A program made the translations under genes and the position numbers. Positions 33,001-46,400 of a stretch of 64,000 nt of DNA are shown here, piece after piece. The stretch's first letter is position 1; each line of letters begins with the position of its first letter. The notes under the pieces were generated by a model, which was given only the letters and a program-made list of their open reading frames with translations, was not told where the DNA came from and ran no database searches. Origin of the DNA: Symsagittifera roscoffensis (lineage: Eukaryota > Xenacoelomorpha > Acoela > Convolutidae); assembly GCF_963678635.1 (NCBI RefSeq), contig NC_087068.1:44025759-44089758 (forward strand). Reading direction: 5' to 3'.

Positions 33001-34067
33001 ATTGAGGATTCATCGAAAATATAAAATTGGTTGAAAATCAGTAAAATAATTTAAATCATGACAAAACAGTAAAAACACTTTTATTTTACAGTAAATATAA
33101 GATTTAATAAAATAAAAATTGGAATGAAGAAAGGATGATTTTACAAAACGTTTCTATACTAAATGTTTGAGAAATCACTCGGACACAAACTTATTTTTCA
33201 AATTTTATTTTGACTGTCTTGTCAAAAAATGATTATTTTATATAGATTCCCTTACATATTACGTAATTTTTTAACAAAAGCACACTTAATTAAAATTTAT
33301 TTAGTCAAGTTCAGCCAAAATTGCAATATGGGTTCGTAGTGTACACATCACAAATAATAAAGAAATAGTAGATTTTTTTCTTTCTGAAAATTGGATTGGT
33401 AAAAAAAACTTACTTGCCAAAACTCCAAAACTTGAAAAGAAGCAAAACTAACTTCTGATAATTTTTTCAGAAAAACTAAAACATAAATTTGTAAAATATT
33501 TTATTGAAACCTACAAGATATGCTCAGTGAAAAAATTGCTCGTATACCAGCTATTCAAAATATTATCTATGCTTTTACTTAAAGATTTGAGAACTGAAAC
33601 TCTAAAAGAAACTAAATTTTGGACTCAGAGGTTGAGCTATTGCAACACAAAAGAGTCGGATTATTAGTCTTATATAATCTTCAGGATAATCATATATCAT
33701 TTTTTATCATGGTTTTCGCAATTTACACATCATAAATAATAAAGAAATAGTAGATTTTTTTTCTGAAAGTGGGGTTGCAGAGTTTGGACAAATAATAGAC
33801 CATATGGTTAAAACTTCTAAGTGCCTAAGGGGCATGAAACTGTACTGCTGAATGTTCACTGCCTATCAGGCCTTCTGGTGTCCTTGCATATCAGAGTTAT
33901 GTTAATTGACAAATATCGATTGAAAAATATCTGATACGGAAGTAATTTATGATTATGATGATTATTTCCTTTCGATCAAAAGCCGTTAAATTGAAAAAAA
34001 TAATCTGATACCTAGAATGATATAAAGTATGCACATACATAAACTACAATTGGCCAATTTTTAATAG

Positions 34068-34073
34068 TTTATT
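34068..34073 (-). terminator. Polyadenylation signal AATAAA of the RidA gene
   Basis: Canonical hexamer on the - strand, 52 nt past the RidA stop codon. Confidence 0.55.
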
Positions 34074-34125
34074 GCCATCCATTTAGAATACAACTTAACT
34101 AGAGTCGCTAATTAGCTTCTTCTGT

Positions 34126-34469
34126 TCAAATAGCATTTCGTTCATCTCCCCCAGAGATTCTTGTTTCCGCGTCTATGACTGCAGCTATAGCTTCAATTTC
34201 AAATTTAGCACCAAATGGGAGGGCTGCGACTTCAACGCAAGACCTGGCTGGCTTATGACCATTGGAAGGCCCAGATTCTCCAAAAAACTGGACATAAACC
34301 GAGTTAATAGATGGGAAATCTTTCATGTCAACAAGAAAGACAGTTGTTTTGATCACGTTTTCAAATGAGCTTCCAGATGATTCTAGAACATTCTGCAGGT
34401 TCTTGAGAGCTTGTTCGGCCTGGTCCGTAACTAGGTCACCGACCAGTTTTCCAGTTTGAGGATCATTTC
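34126..34469 (-). CDS. RidA exon 2
   Basis: 113 residues from NDPQTGKLVGDLVTDQAEQA to GGDERNAI and a TAA stop. Conserved positions visible: SSFENVIKTTVFLVDM, the Arg in PARSCV and Glu in KFEIEAIA. The acceptor GTTTTAG is at 34470-34476. The longer open frame upstream is intron. Confidence 0.92.
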
Positions 34470-37400
34470 CTAAAACATGCACAAACTTTAAGAAGGGAAA
34501 GGATTTTGTTTCTCCATAGCATTTGTTAACATTGTCAGATAACCAGGGTCGGATCTTGGATTTTCTCGAAAGATGGCGAAATTTCAAAAAATTGTCGACT
34601 TTTTGTCGACTTTTTTTTAGGTCGACCAAATTGATTTTTCAAGCGCTCCCAGAACAATATAAAGACCCTATTTTGACCAAAAATTTTGCACCGCATGCAA
34701 ATTTATGAAAAAACATTTAAAAGGCCGTTTTTGGGCACTTTGTGGAAAATTTTGACAAAAAAATTCCGTTTCTTCGGCACGAGATCCCCTTCATATAAAA
34801 AAAACTGTAGGTTGTTCGGTCTAAAATGTATGTCATGATATAATACCAAAGGGGATACCCTATGGCTGAATTCTTGAATTTTTAGGGGAGATCCTATTGG
34901 AATTCGCCTCACTCTTCTTAGTGAATAGAAAATAAAAAGCTTTCATTTAATTTTCTTATGATTTTATTTATCTAACTTAGTTAGTTTTAGATTATTATAC
35001 CAGTGAGTTCAGCACCACAGAGGATTTAGGGGGAGGGGGGCGGACGCCCCTCCCCATCAGATATTCGACCCCCTGCCGACCCAAAGGTTCCCCCATTTGT
35101 ACTATTTTGAGATATCCATTTTTGGCTGGCTGACCCTAAAACTTTTCTATAGGCGCCTTTGGCGCTAAAATATACTAACTTTGAGGGGGGAGCGTGCGCC
35201 GAAAAAACGCGATTTTGTTAGCGAACATTTTCCAAGAAGTGCTTAAAAACGCCTTTTTTGGTGTTGTTTTAAAAATTCGCCAATGATTTTACAATGATTT
35301 GGTAGAGGGTCTTTACAATGATTTGGTAGAGCTCAGAAAATCGGCTCTTTTTCCTCCCCACTCCCCCCCCCTCACCCCACCTCACACAACTATAAATTTT
35401 ATGATGTATAGAGTGCTTTTACAAGGTTCGTTATGGAGCTAAAATATGTTTGGCACAACTTAGTTAGTCTGCATGTCAATTTTCATAACGATTGGACAAC
35501 GTCAACAGTAGTTTTTTTTGTAAAAAATTGCAGGTGGGGGGAAGGAAAGGAAAAAGAGCCAGAAAATCAAATTGGTCGACCTAAAAAAAAGTTCGGCAAA
35601 ATTTTCGATTTTTTTTTGAAAACCCGCACGCTATGGATCTCGCAGAGCAATGGATCTCGCTACCAAACGAAAGCAAGCATGAGCAAAATTTGAGAGCGGC
35701 CACAAATTAAGAGCAAATGTGAGTGCACGTTAAGGCAGAGAAAAATAGAATTACGGAAGAGAATCGAAAACACTCCGTAACAAGAAGAACTGTGAAATAA
35801 GAAGAACTGAGACCAACTAATCATTGAAATCCATTCTTCTTTACCGGCAAGAAGATAATCTTTCAAAAAAAAAATTGGAAATTTTTGAACAACGAGAATG
35901 AGAAAACCCGCCAATGTCACATTTAAGCAATAAAGACTGGGTTGAGAACGGTGACCATTATGGCTCGTACATCTAACACCGGAGAAGTGGTTGAACAAGA
36001 ATGGATAAAAGATGTTTTCATTTTCATCAGGAAAATTTAGGATCTCCAACTAAAACTTTTAACAGAAACACCTAATCCAAAATTTAAACCAAGCTATCAT
36101 AAACAAAAAGTTGTTTAACCATCTTGAATTGACAAAAATTGCTGAATGACAGTACAGAGGCTACTTTTACAAACAATTTAACGGTAAGAAGAGAAAAGCG
36201 AGCATAAACAGTGAAAAACTAAAAAACTGCACTCCAAAAGGTCACTTATTTTTTTTTCAGCAAAGCTTATTACCTGTAAATTATGTCAGTACAAATGGCA
36301 TTTTGGTAGACAATGTAAACTGAACAACAAAACCTCGCGGGTTTTCTGCGGGTTTACCGAAAGTGCAATCCACAGCTCTAGAAAAATCTTGCTTTGAGCG
36401 TTTTTTTTAATTTTAGCTTATAATTGATTGTTAATGGCAAAATTAATAGACAGAATAACAAATTATTGAAGCCAGTTTTAAAAGTTAATTCTTTTTTGAT
36501 GGGTTATAATTGTTTTTCTTTTCATAAAAAAATTATCCATTAGAATCAATTTTTCATCAGTTTGCAAAATTTAAATTTTGATAATTGTCACATTGATGAC
36601 ATTTGAATAGCCTCGAAAGTTTCATTTGAAGAACAAAAAGTAATTTTTTTGAGATGTTAAGAAATGCTCGATGGATATAAAATGGCCGTCAAACAGGAAA
36701 AATCTGTTTTCATTTAAAAAAATGAGAGGTTACTTTTTAAAATTTTTGAGACTGAAAACCCTTGGAAGGCAAATAATTTCAATAAAAACCTTCTGGGCCA
36801 AAAAAAAACATCTCCGAACTTCGTTCCTTTTCAGATCGATAAATCAGTTTAAAAAGTTTGTTCCAAACCTTTCTTGTTTTAAAACCTTTGCTAATCAATA
36901 ATCAAAAAATTCATTTACCATTGAAGTTATATTCATATCGGAGCATTTGAAGAAATGAAAAAATTAAATAGTAAAAATAGTGAGAACAAACATTTCTATA
37001 CAAAATAAAAAACAGCTTGCAAATGAATGACTCGCGCAATGGGTCGGAAGAAATGCTAAAACAACTAACAGGAGAGTGATAAAATTACGATAGCAGTTGC
37101 TTCTGGATTGTTAAAGACAATGAAAAGAATTACTCAACAAGCGAACTGGAATCCTTGGAGGTAGTATGCGCCACAGAATTTCTTAAATTACCTTTACGGC
37201 TCACAGTACGATATACTGGTGTCCCACTCTTTAACCCTACGATATTTAACCCCCTCTGTTTACACCCCCTATATCATAACCCCGTAACATGATAACCCCA
37301 CAACAATTTAACCCCCTTTTAATGACGATAAATTGTTCCAAATTAAGTCCTTTTTATAAGTACAGGAGTAGTCCAATTAAGCTTACTAATTGAGGCCTGA

Positions 37401-40400
37401 AAAGCTAGTCTTAATTCACTTGATGCCTCTAGCATCTCAAAAGTAATTGCATTTCGATTAGTTAGAGAAATAATCCCTCACTCACGCGTTTAAAACAGAG
37501 ATAACCTACATGGTGCTAATTGAAGGCAACAAAAGACGTTTGTGAGTTTTATAAAAAATCATACTGCCTATTTCTTTAACCATTGTTATACCACTCTATC
37601 AGATCAGATATAATGTTTGAAGCGTCATTCCATTTTACTTTATCTTCGAAAGATAAACAAATGCTAGTGGTATCAGGCCACGAGTATTACCTTAAACGAA
37701 AAAACAAAACAACAACAAATTGGAACTGCTCAAAGTACCAAACCCATAAATGCCGCGCAACAGCAATTACGGAAGGAGAAAATTTTATTGAAACGAGGGG
37801 TCAACATAATCACGATATTTCCACGGGCAAACTTGATGCTCGACTATTTTTGAAAAACATGTTACCCGCACTGGCTTTTGAAAAAGAAGAAGAAATAGGA
37901 AATTCATACGATAAAATAGTGGAAGAAATTCAAATAGTTTGCGATCGCACCATAAAAGAGTCGGAAAAAATAGCGAAAGTTGACGAGCTTTGCCTTTATT
38001 TTGGATCTAACTACATAAAAAGTCTCGTCCCGAATCGGGAAGCCCTATTCCCCCCTTCATTATGGAATCAAAGGGATGCGGCATCATCGGGTTTGGCCAG
38101 AACAACAAATGCTGTAGAGGGCTGGCATTATGGCATACAGTCATACTTCAGTGGATCGCATCCCGGTATTTGGAAAGTGATTGCAAATTTGCAAAAAGAC
38201 GCGTCCGTCCAAAAACTTAATTTCTATAACGCCTCGAGTGGGCATCAATTTACAAAAAAGAAAAAATACCGGGTGCTCAACGAAAAAGTGCAGAATATTA
38301 TGCATGTTTACGAAGAAAAAACTGATTTGCATTTCTTTCGCGCTATGGCGAACTTGAGTTAAATATTTGCTATTTAATCTATATTGCCAAGCAATAAAAT
38401 TTTTTCCAAGTTTAATTATTTTCCTTGATTTTTCAAAATTGAGCTAGAGTCGATTTGAAACCGGCAAAATAATAATTACATACAAGGTGTTGACTTTTCT
38501 TTTCCCTCCGCCCAACCCTGTAAGGTTAACCCATTTATTGTACCCTTGATATACCCGTTATCATATTGACCCGAAATTCAACTTTTTTGGGAAAATTGGA
38601 AAAAATTTTGTGCCGCCAGGGATTCGATCCTATGAACTCTAGATTTTGAGACTAATGCTTTAACCATTATACCATGAGGCCTTTGGTTGTCATCCGAAAA
38701 TTTCTTCCAACTTTGGCTCTTTGATCTTAATTAAGCCCATGTTTGAGTTTTCAAAGCGTAGATCAATTCTGTCGGCGCCAAAAGATCAAGGTCAAGAAAT
38801 TCAAATGGTTTTGGACTGTTTTGTATATGCACCAATTTGAATCATGTCGGTCGGATTCGTTTTCAAGTTCATATCAAAGTCTAGACTATCGGCAAGGTCA
38901 TTTCTGTTCAAATCTAAAACGCATTTAGCAGCGTGCGTGTTAACTCATTTTGGTTCGCAAAATTTTTCGCAATTAAAGCTTTGATGTTTTCCGACGATAT
39001 GGTTCCGAATCCTTTTCAAGTAACTTTCACTTTGATTCTAACAATTGGTTTTAAAAAGGGGTTAAATTGTAGTGGGGTTATCTGATTTGGGGGTTATATG
39101 AGAGGGGGTTAAGAAAAAGGGGGTTACAAAACACGGGGTGATAAGCTTGGGAACCCGATATACTTACCGGCCACAAAGATTTTTGGTGAGATTTTAATTC
39201 AAACTATTTGATCAAAGCCAAGCCATGTAAATAGGTCAAGTGAATCATTTACTACTGTTCAAATGCTAATTTTTCCATATCTCTAGAAAAAAAAACGTTT
39301 TTTTTTTTTTCACTAATTTTATGTCAAAGTTACCAGCGGGTTAAAAAATACTCACATTGCATTAAAACGATTAGTTTTTTCTGGTATCAGTCAACAAAAT
39401 TATCCGTTTTGTAAAACAATTGTTGAAAAACAGATAGTTATCGACATGGAATTAAAATGAATTGGATAGACATTCCAATAAAATGGAATTTGTAACCGGT
39501 ACGACAGTTCCTGATCAAAATAAGACAATAGTTGTGAGGCGTGTAAAAATACTGGGTGCCGGACATCAAGCCGACGGGACTTCAAGCCGAATCGTAAAAT
39601 TAGGGACTTCAAGCCAAATAGTTCCTTAAAAACTCATGAAATATGATTATTTTGAAAATTTTTTTGAAGAATTTCTGAATTTCATGATCTTTCTTCACAA
39701 CTTATTGGCGTTTTCATAAAATTTAAGCCTCCAAATGATGTTACGGAAAGTTGAAAAGTAAAACATGGTTGAAGGTATTTTTCATGTTTATAATTTATGT
39801 AATTTATGCATTTAAAAAACCAGCTGATGTTTTAAACGGATGCCAATCACAAGTGGTGCATTGTCATGAATAACGTTTTATTATAGACTAAACTTGCCAA
39901 AACTTTTGAAAAATAACGTTTTAGAGATGATAAAATAGTGTTTTGAGGTGCTTGTAAAGTTTTAATTTTGGCTTGAAGTCCCTTCGGCTTGAAGTCCCGT
40001 CGGCTTGTTGTCCTAGACCCAAAAATACTAAATGTCAAGCCTTTATTATCGAACATTTTGACTTACATAGCAACTCTTCTATTTTGTCTGTTTTCATTTT
40101 TTTATCCAATTACTGTCATCTGTATGTTTTTGCTTCATAAGGTAGAGTCGAACATGGCTAGTGTTTCTTCAGTAACAAATCAAAAACTTCGGCAACAAAT
40201 CGAACATTGTATTATGTACAGTGGGAGCCATAGTCGTACGGACTTGTTGAGAGAATTGTATCTAATGTAAAATCGGAATTACTAGCTATGTCAATCAGGC
40301 AACTTAAGCTTCCCTAAACTTGGCATTTAATTAAATCATGCTTAACCTGAGATCTTTCAAATTATTTTAAAAAACCAGAGCGTGACACTTGAGGCTAGTA

Positions 40401-43400
40401 AACTCAAAGGGTCGACATGACTTGGAAGGCGGCCTTCAGATTTCCTGAACCCGATTACCAGGTGTATCACTGGTGACGGCTTCAACTTCGTTTTTGTTTC
40501 ATGTTGTTTATTATTTAGCCCAAAATCTATCTTCGCCATAGTTTTGCAGAGAAAGTGCAACAAGCTGACTAAACAATTTTTCTGCAGAAAACAATCAATT
40601 ATAATGGCTTTTGCAAAAAAGAATGATTTTAATGGATTTGTGTTTAAAAAAAGATTAATTATAATGGAATAAATATCGTTTATAATTGATTTTCAGTAAA
40701 AAAAAATCAATTATAATCCATTAAAAAATGGGGTTCAATATATAACTTGCATCTCTAATCAATTATATTGTCCAATTTTTTGCCACTTAAAATCTTTTGT
40801 AATCGTTTATTACAAATGAATTCCCAGTGCAGGAGGTTCTATAGGGGATATTCATGACATGAATTGTCTCACATGAATTAAAGAAAAATGCGGTAAAATG
40901 TTTTAATAATAGCATGATTTGTTCCGAACTAATGAGTAATAAATTTGACTTCAACAAAGTGACTTTCAAGATATGTTCATCAAATTGTCTTGAATATTTG
41001 GCGACCAAAACTGAAAAAGATATCGAAGTCTACAGCAAGTCAACAGGGACAACTTCAGCTACCCCCCTCAACTTCAAGGCAGAGTCCAGGACACAACCAG
41101 CGGTTCCACCTCACAACCAACATCTCCAACGCTCCATAGGCAGAACCTAGGACAGAACCAACATCTCCAACGTTCCATAGGCAGAGTCCAGGACACAACC
41201 AGCGGTTCCACCTCACAACCAACATCTCCAACGTGCCATAGGCAGAGCCCAGGACAGAACCAGTGGTTCCACCTCACTACCAACATCTCCAGAGGTTCAT
41301 ATGCAGAACACAGGTCCTGACCAAGGGTTCTACATCACAACTCAGGCTAGATCTATTTCGAAAACATTTTTTTCTTCAAAAACCTTTTGTGCTTAAACTT
41401 AAAAATTCATAATCTTGCTACAAAAGTTTCAAACCCATAATCGATTTTGAAAGCTTTATTCAAGTTCGTGCTATAGCAAAACCCACATTGTGCTAAAATT
41501 TAAAACCTCTAATTTGAAATGTTAGTGCTGAATCGGTTAATTTAATTTTAATCCTCGGGGTACTAAGGTAGTACCTAAACACAAAAAAAAACAAGGTTCC
41601 CACTTATACAAAAAAAAATACTCATAGCCAAAACCCGATAGCCAAAACTTTCTAGCCCAAAACTAGCTGCTGCGAATTTTCAAAAGCCTATTTTTCCGAA
41701 ACGTTTTCTTTAAACCCATATCTAAAAAAGGTTTTACTAGCCATATCTACAAAAGTTTTACAAAAATTTTGAAAGTCTCAAAATTTTTTTAACTCATTTG
41801 AACTCTTAAAAAAAGAAGAAAGTTTCACCGCTTAGTCCTTAACAATAATTAAAAAGCTCACATCTGCGTGAGCTGTAGCTCACTTTGTTTAATTAACCAC
41901 CGGGCTAACCCTCTGGCTGGTTGACTTTAACAAAAAATTAAACGTAACTTATACAAAAAAAACCTTGAGAAAGCTCAGAACAAAAGCTTCATTACCGGAA
42001 CTACTTTGCGATCGCTGCCATCCGAGCTCGTAAACTTTTAATACATATTTTCTACTCTTTGTACTACTTTCTTGAATGGCTCCAACAAAGCCGACCTTAC
42101 AACAGCTACTCAATCAATGGAGACGCCGCTACAGTACTTTCGAGGAGCTTGAGGAAGAAGTAACGAGGCAAATAGCCAACTCAAGCGAAATCGAGTACGT
42201 TAAACTCAGTTTTGAGGAGATAACCACTTGTTTTGATCTGCTTGATACGCTCGCAGACGACTTAGCCGCATTTTCTACTCAGGAAGCACAAGACTGCCTC
42301 AACACTGCTTCAACGCTACGAAAATGAAAGTGCGACCTACTAATCAATGTTAGAAAATACGAAAAGGTCTTAACAAACGATGGTTCAGTTTCCACAAGGT
42401 CTAACAGCCCACTTAGAGTGCACGGCACATCTGCAACAGCCAGTGTACCAGTAAGAAGCTCAAATACTACTGAAAACTTGGCCAACAACTTCATCAGTAC
42501 TACGGCTGCCGACTTCTCAACTTACACATCCACCTACGGCTTGAGTACATTCGACTTAGACGCTCCCCAACGCTACAGTTTCCCACCTCTACCGGGAACC
42601 AACAGAGCTATGGATCAGACAGTCAACGGTGTCATCACTACTTCTACAACTGATTTCAGATCAGTCTCACCGTCTGCAAACCCGTGTACTTTCAACTTTC
42701 GAGCTCCACTACAATACAACTTCTCGCCTCCACCAGTTTCCAATGAAAATCACATTTGGAACGACAACTCAAGACTTGAAGCCCAGATGTCAACTGGCAA
42801 TAATCGATATGGTCTGCTAACAACTTCACTTGCAAATAGTCCTGCTACTACATCTGAACAGTTCGTTACCAACCACTTCAACGACCATCATAGGACTATC
42901 CTACAATCACACGAACAACAACGCAACAGCCTTTTCGATAATGAACAAAGACAAATCACCAACCACACTACCAGTCATCCGACCAATGCCATCAACTACA
43001 GTTTGAAAGGATTCATATTGCCAGATATAAAACTACAAAAGTTTGACGGCAACCCACTGGAGTGGAACAACTGGTTCGAACTCTTCCAGACTGCGATTGG
43101 CAACAACCCACACCTAAGCCCGGTTGAAAAAATAAGTTACTTGCAGTCATTATGCACTGATAATGCTAAATCTTTAATAGAGAGCTACGGAACCAATTCT
43201 TCTCAGTATGAACAGGCAATACTTGAATTAGTGCGTAGATACGGTAACCCAAAATATGTGGTGTCAGCGTTCATCAGGGATTTTGAAAAGTTTGACAAAT
43301 TGATACGAAGCGAACCACAGGGCTTCATAAGATACGCTGCTTTCCTAAGGAAACTATTCCACAACTTCGAACTCAACGGCTACACCGCTGATCTAAATTC

Positions 43401-46400
43401 TAGTAACCTGACTCGACTTGCTCGATCAAAACTCCCAGTAACTCTACTAATGAAGTGGGAAGAACACTGCGTGCTGCACGATCCCGATTATACTACACTC
43501 AAAAACTTGACGCAGTACCTCAATAACTACTCGCGAGCATGCGAGAACCTGGACATAGACCCGCCGACTCCAAACCAAGCGGGACGAAATCGCCAACCTA
43601 TGAAGCAACAACAACCCGACAGCCGACCCAACCAAATTACTTCTATGTCCAGGCAAAACTACGACAAATCTTCAGGCATATCAGCAAGACCAACAACTTT
43701 AACATGTCCAATAGATAACCAACTTCACTACGTTGGAAAACGTCCGGACTTTTTGAAACTTCCCGTAGATCAACGGGCAGAGCTGGTGAAGCAACATAAG
43801 CTGAGCTTCAACTGCTTAGGCCAACACAGATTTAGTGAATGCACATCGTCTAAGCGATGTTTCATCAACAACTGCGGAGGGAAACACCATTCAACTCTAC
43901 ACATCGACAAAAAACCGTTTCAAACGCACAACCAAAAATCAAATAACATGCAGCTTGGCACTACAGTAACCAAGCCCTCGGAACAAGCTGAGGATCCAAT
44001 ACAAAATATGAACAACATCAGAAATCAGTTACAATTTATGCCGGTAACACTGTTTAACAATGGCATCAAACTAGATTGCTACGCCATACTCGACAACTGC
44101 AGCAGCTGCTCATATATCCTCAGCAAAACAGCTGAAACACTTCAGTGCAAACCAAGCCAACAACTACAGCTTAGCGTACGAGGTGCTTTCAGTAAGGACA
44201 AAGTGTCTTCCTCGCTGGTCCGGCTTAGTATCGGACCACATAACGCTACAAAACCTACTTTCACCCTACAATCAGTCTATTCAGTTGAAGCTCTGAGTTT
44301 TGACGATATCGACGCAAACAACCTTAACAAAACGTGCTCACTCTACAATCACCTTCGACATGTCAATTTTCCTGAACTAGGCGACAACACAGTTCAAATT
44401 TTGCTTGGCGTAGATGCTTTCTGGAATATTGCGGAGCGCGATATCAGAAAAGGTCCTACAGGCACCCCCTACGCTGTAAAAAACCTACTAGGTTGGACGA
44501 TCACTGGCCCACTCAACCAGAAATCTAATAGTTCCCGATCAAATTCACACTCAACTAACTTCATTGACTTAAATGATCAAGAAGACGCTAATCTCACTGA
44601 ATTAGTGGAAAATTTTTGGAAAGTAGAAGGATCAGGCATCCAGGAAGATAACAAAGCTACATACTCTGATAAAAGCAAACGACAACTAAGATTTATGGAA
44701 AAAAAGTATTGAGCACGATGGAGATCGCTACAAAATAAATCTACTCTGGAAAAACGAAATAAAATTGCCAAACAATTATCCGGTAGCTAAAGCTCAACTG
44801 CTATCGCTACAAAAACGGCTCAGAAAAGACCCTGAAACTATGCAACTCTATAAGAAATCGCTTAGTACCGACCTGGAAAATAACTACGTCAAGCCCGTTA
44901 CTTTCCAACACCCACAACCTGAATTACCTTGGTACCTCCCACATCACCCTGTAACTAATCCAAACAAGCCCGGAAAGGTACGCAGAGTGGCCAACGCTGC
45001 CTCAACCTACAAGGGCGTCTCGCTGAACTCTTGCCTCGAAACTGGACCTGACCTCCTGAACAACATGTTTGGACTTCTACTACGATTCCGGGAAAAACCT
45101 GTGGCTGTATCGGCGGATATTGAAGGTATGTTTATGCAAATAGGTATTAAAGATGAAGATCAAAATGCGCTTCGCTTCTTTTGGCCTACTAAAAATGGTA
45201 TCAAACAATACCAATACACGCGACTTATCTTTGGTGCAAAATGCTCACCATCCATTGCCATCTTTGCGCTTCATCAAACAGCTGCCGATTACTGCGTAAC
45301 CAAACCCATTATTGCTCAACTGCTTCACAAAAGTTTTTACATGGACGACTTTGTTCACTCGTTCAACACGACACACGAGGCTAGAGACTCTACTACGCAA
45401 CTAAAATCCTCCCTAAGACAGGGGGGATTCAACCTAACTAAGTTCGTATCTAACACTAATGACGCGATCTACTCCATTGATGGAGGCGAAGTTTCTACTA
45501 ATGCTACAGTGCATCGTGTTCTGGGTGTCAAATGGGACACAACTGACGATACGATATTCGTGCAGCCAACAACCAAGCTAAATAATACTACATCATCTAC
45601 ACTCCGAACAGTTCTTTCTACAGTAGCAAGGGTTTTCGACCCCTTAGGCATCCTAGCGCCGTTTGTCATAAAACTCAAAATTCTTCTGCAAAACTTGTGG
45701 AAGTCTGGTATCTCTTGGGACGAAACCGTGCCCAGTGACTTTGTTCCGATAATTGACAAATGGGTTGACCAATGCAAACAAGTACCCCATGTTAGACTGC
45801 CGCGCTTACTTGGTCCACAGCTGTCACCTATTGATATACAGCTTCATGTTTTCTGCGACGCGTCGCAAGACGCAATGGCTACGTGCATCTACTTCCGAAC
45901 TGCTTGTAGCTCTGGCATACACGCTACTTTCTTGATTGGCAGAACAAAGGTAGCACCACTGAACCAAGAGAGCATTCCTAAGCTGGAAATACAAGCCGCC
46001 CTTATGGGTGCTCGGCTATGCAAGTTCGCTACTGATGAAATGCGGTCAAAGCCCCACTCCACTCACTTTTGAACGGATAGCACTACTGTTTGTCCTGGAT
46101 CGCTTCACCTGGTAAACTGAAAACTTACTGCGCAAACAGAGTTGGTGAAATACTTACTTTATGCAAAGCCGAACAATGGAAACACATCCCTGGTAGATTC
46201 AACCCAGCAGACAGTGCTACACGGGGAATTGAACTTAAAGACGTAGCAAAGCTCTGGTTGGATGCACCACAATTTCTACTCAACAATGAGCCTATTTGGG
46301 GGACCAACGAAATAATGGAACAAAGTAATGCTACAACGGTTAGCCCCTCAACTACACCCTTAATCGATTCTTCCAGGTTTTCAGATTGGTTTCGATTAGT

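Larger units (their letters stand above)
25946..34125. other. Intergenic region between the phosphotransferase and RidA genes
   Basis: 8.2 kb in which the two genes converge. It holds an R3 repeat copy (27058-27545), an R4 fragment (27687-27724), a fold-back (28798-29163), a hAT-type MITE (29794-30158), a C17-type homopolymer at about 30964-30980 and a decayed LINE (31540-33000). No host gene recognised. Confidence 0.55.
37218..39155 (+). mobile_element. MULE (Mutator-like) DNA transposon with FLYWCH ORF, 9-bp TSD
   Basis: Flanked by the 9-bp direct repeat CGATATACT (37209-37217 and 39156-39164), the TSD length of Mutator-like elements. The termini are inverted repeats of roughly 110 bp starting GGTGTCCCA and, complemented, GGTTCCCA. 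They contain many AACCCC-type subrepeats, the best conserved part being 'gataaccccac' with 'aatttaacccc'. One intact ORF (37583-38362) and a tRNA-like segment (38610-38681) lie inside. The core transposase domain is missing, so mobility in trans is expected. Confidence 0.85.

Noticed and set aside
38610-38681. A functional tRNA gene on the - strand
   Set aside because: The T stem and acceptor stem have several mismatches; length and boxes alone are not enough.
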